Shown piece after piece: positions 62,214 through 64,000 of a stretch of DNA of 64,000 bases (positions are counted from its first letter, which is position 1; the number at the start of each line of letters is the position of its first letter). The DNA lies in NCBI RefSeq assembly GCF_012927405.1, contig NZ_JABBGM010000008.1, positions 62,001-126,000 on the forward strand. The letters are read 5' to 3'. Under the pieces are notes generated by a model. The model did no database searches. It had not been told where the DNA came from and saw only the letters and a list, made by a program, of their open reading frames with translations. This stretch comes from Novosphingobium olei (GTDB lineage Bacteria > Pseudomonadota > Alphaproteobacteria > Sphingomonadales > Sphingomonadaceae). A program made the position numbers and the translations under genes.

Positions 62214-62344
62214 GGCTCGGTTCCTAGGGGGCAATGGCGGGCGGGCGCAAGAGTTGCGGGTAATCCGCCGTGAATCGTTGCAAAGCTGTCATCATGGGCT
62301 AAGGGCGCGCGAATAGGGATCAGCCAAGGATTCGAGGGAAGCCC

Positions 62345-63280
62345 ATGAAGATCATGTCCGGCAACGGCAACCTGCCGCTCGCGCGCGCCGTCGCGGCCTA
62401 TCTCGAGCTCCCGCTGACCGACGCGGCGGTGCGCCGCTTCGCCGACGAGGAAGTGTTCGTCGAGATCCACGAGAACGTCCGCGGCGAGGACGTGTTCGTG
62501 ATCCAGTCGACCAGCTATCCGGCCAACGACAACCTGATGGAACTGCTGATCTGCATCGATGCGCTGCGCCGCGCTTCGGCCAAGCGGATCACGGCGGTGG
62601 TGCCCTACTTCGGCTATGCCCGTCAGGACCGCAAGCCCGGCCCGCGCACGCCGATCTCTGCCAAGCTGGTTGCCAACCTGATCACCACGGCGGGCGCCGA
62701 CCGCGTGCTGGCGGTCGATCTCCACGCCGGGCAGATCCAGGGCTTCTTCGACATCCCGACCGACAACCTGTTCGCAGCGCCGGTCATGGCCGCGGACATC
62801 CAGACGCGGTACGGGGGCCAGGACCTGATGGTCGTTTCGCCGGACGTCGGCGGCGTGGTGCGCGCCCGCGCGCTGGCCAAGCGGCTCGACAACGCGCCGC
62901 TGGCGATCGTCGACAAGCGCCGCGACAAGCCGGGCCAGTCCGAAGTGATGAACATCATCGGCGACGTGAAGGGCCGGATGTGCATCCTGATCGACGACAT
63001 CATCGATTCGGGCGGCACCCTGTGCAACGCCGCGCAGGCACTGCTCGATGCGGGTGCGGCGGGCGTTGCCGCCTATATCACCCACGGCGTGCTTTCGGGC
63101 GCGGCGGTTTCGCGCGTCGGCAATTCGGCGCTGAAGGAACTGGTGATCACCGATACCATCCTTGCCACCGATGCAACGCGCGATTGCGACCGCATCCGCG
63201 TGCTGACGATCGCCCCGCTGATCGGCGAGGCGATTCGCCGCATCGCCGATGAAAGCTCGGTCTCCAGCCTGTTCGATTGA
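62345..63280 (+). CDS. prs: Ribose-phosphate pyrophosphokinase
   Basis: This 311-residue PRPP synthetase makes PRPP from ribose 5-phosphate and ATP for nucleotide, His, Trp and NAD synthesis. PRPP-synthase motifs: [37 protein letters not shown] (ATP flexible loop), [20 protein letters not shown] (metal site) and [15 protein letters not shown] (PRPP-binding loop). Length and start are typical; GAGGGAAG precedes the ATG. It is divergent from nadE, fitting since both feed NAD. Confidence 0.97.
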   Translation: MKIMSGNGNLPLARAVAAYLELPLTDAAVRRFADEEVFVEIHENVRGEDVFVIQSTSYPANDNLMELLICIDALRRASAKRITAVVPYFGYARQDRKPGPRTPISAKLVANLITTAGADRVLAVDLHAGQIQGFFDIPTDNLFAAPVMAADIQTRYGGQDLMVVSPDVGGVVRARALAKRLDNAPLAIVDKRRDKPGQSEVMNIIGDVKGRMCILIDDIIDSGGTLCNAAQALLDAGAAGVAAYITHGVLSGAAVSRVGNSALKELVITDTILATDATRDCDRIRVLTIAPLIGEAIRRIADESSVSSLFD

Positions 63281-63308
63281 GGCTGCCGCAGGCGTACCTC
63301 GGACCCCC

Positions 63309-63351
63309 AAGTTGACAAAGTTGACAGACTACAAAGGGGAAATGTCAACTT
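63309..63351. repeat. AAGTTGACA repeats: two direct and one inverted
   Basis: AAGTTGACA is present at 63309-63317 and 63318-63326 (tandem, 9-bp period), and its inverse TGTCAACTT at 63343-63351, giving a stem of 9 bp around a 16-nt loop. It lies 29 nt after the prs stop. The repeated TTGACA looks like -35 hexamers but no matching -10 is seen. Confidence 0.5.
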
Positions 63352-63493
63352 CGCCGGTACCGGCTGCAAGGCAAGCGTGCGCCGCGTGAGGTGGTGCGTC
63401 AAGCATCTGCGATCGCTGGATTTATTTTTGCTCATGCCCCGGGCATAGCGCGGCAGGGGCCGTGTAGGACAGCCACCCGCCGATCAGCTTCTC

Positions 63494-63507
63494 ATTGCAT
63501 ATGCAAT
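63494..63507. promoter_or_regulatory. Palindrome ATTGCATATGCAAT
   Basis: A perfect 14-bp palindrome between the 3' ends of the convergent prs and AraC-type genes. Such TTGC-N4-GCAA sites are typical MarR-type operators, but no promoter of a visible gene is here. Another small palindrome (ATGCCC-C-GGGCAT) lies at 63434-63446. Confidence 0.4.
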
Positions 63508-63523
63508 AAAGCGCGTATCTGCT

Positions 63524-64000
63524 CTACTGCCAGGGGCGGATGCCGCCCGGCGCGATGCGTTCGATCGTTTCGAGCCGCCGCGCCTGACGCGTTTCGAGGG
63601 CGAGCGTCATCAGCGGCTGGGGGCGCGCCATGAACTGGCGCGGGCTCATCCCGAACAGCGCGGAGAAATCGCGGATCAGGTGGCTCTGATCGTAATAGCG
63701 CAGGACCAGGGAATCGGCTTCGGCCTGGTCGGCCACGCCGCGAAGATGGCTCGCCATGTCGAGCGCGCGGGCCCGGCGAAGGACCTGCTTGGGCGGAATG
63801 CCGAAATCGCGCCGGACGATCCGTTCGAGCCGCCGCTGGTCGACGCCCATGTCGGCAGCGAGCGCCGCGACGGTGGCGGTCGGATCGTCGAAGGCGGCCG
63901 CTTCGAACCGGGTGGAAACCGGGTCGGGCTCAGCCGGCTTGCGGTTGAGGATAACCGCGCGCAGTTCCTGCTCCATGGCAAGGACGATCTTTTCCGGGTT
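63524..64000 (-). CDS. AraC-family transcriptional regulator, C-terminal part (partial)
   Basis: The minus-strand frame is open from the window edge; the N-terminal part lies outside. The 158 residues seen contain an AraC-type double HTH: TVAALAADMGVDQRRLERIV and then DQSHLIRDFSALFGMSPRQF near the end, with the conserved FGxxPxQF-like turn. The C-terminal tail (ETIERIAPGGIRPWQ) is outside the fold. The ligand-binding domain and any start codon are outside the window, so a target cannot be inferred. Confidence 0.85.
   Translation of the reverse strand, partial: NPEKIVLAMEQELRAVILNRKPAEPDPVSTRFEAAAFDDPTATVAALAADMGVDQRRLERIVRRDFGIPPKQVLRRARALDMASHLRGVADQAEADSLVLRYYDQSHLIRDFSALFGMSPRQFMARPQPLMTLALETRQARRLETIERIAPGGIRPWQ

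Overview
The window is high-GC DNA, almost all of it protein-coding, from the chromosome of an alphaproteobacterium. The most likely source is the Sphingomonadales (Novosphingobium/Sphingomonas-like). The evidence is the rpmH-rnpA-yidD-yidC-engB order, the TonB-dependent receptor next to acyl-CoA dehydrogenases, ligases and crotonases, frequent GTG/TTG starts with 4-nt gene overlaps, and an inverted repeat built on the ttcgaca-gctc sequence often seen in sphingomonad intergenic DNA. Genus assignment is inference. I saw no tRNA, rRNA, CRISPR array, insertion sequence or prophage.

Left part (1-23 kb) is housekeeping. It holds a partial membrane protein at the edge; ribosomal protein L34, RNase P protein, YidD, YidC and EngB; a membrane GGDEF-EAL protein; a GST and DapE; an Smr protein, MltA and a Tim44-domain protein; SecB, MurJ and TrpS; a DUF4136 lipoprotein; PurT; Dut and CoaBC; an acyltransferase; UbiB and UbiE; and MutM.

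The centre (about 23-46.6 kb) is a catabolic island. A seven-gene minus-strand operon (24167-31691) encodes an acyl-CoA ligase, two ACAD11-type APH-fold kinases flanking a crotonase, an alpha/beta hydrolase, a DUF2889 protein and a NUDT19-like Nudix hydrolase. A divergent second ligase follows. Next come a minus-strand run of an ACAD11-like acyl-CoA dehydrogenase, an SMP-30-type lactonase and a crotonase, a TetR regulator, another acyl-CoA dehydrogenase behind a TonB receptor, two tandem crotonases, an SDR, a second TetR, a DsbA/kappa-GST protein and a GST. A PRISE-type reductase lies at the left edge. The lactonase, ligase, kinase and ACAD11-like dehydrogenase together suggest a gamma-lactone or 4-hydroxy-acid route that goes through a phosphorylated acyl-CoA, as in the levulinate (Lva) pathway and mammalian ACAD10/11. 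Five copies of a 16-bp motif and two copies of a 27-bp promoter-like element sit in the promoters of this island and suggest that it is one regulon.

The right part (46.6-64 kb) returns to core functions: Apt, the cytochrome bc1 operon petABC, MidA and Lgt, a third acyl-CoA ligase, GlnD, YqgE, an FkbM methyltransferase, GltX, a small unknown gene behind Fur-box-like palindromes, glutamine-dependent NadE, Prs, and a partial AraC-type regulator at the edge.
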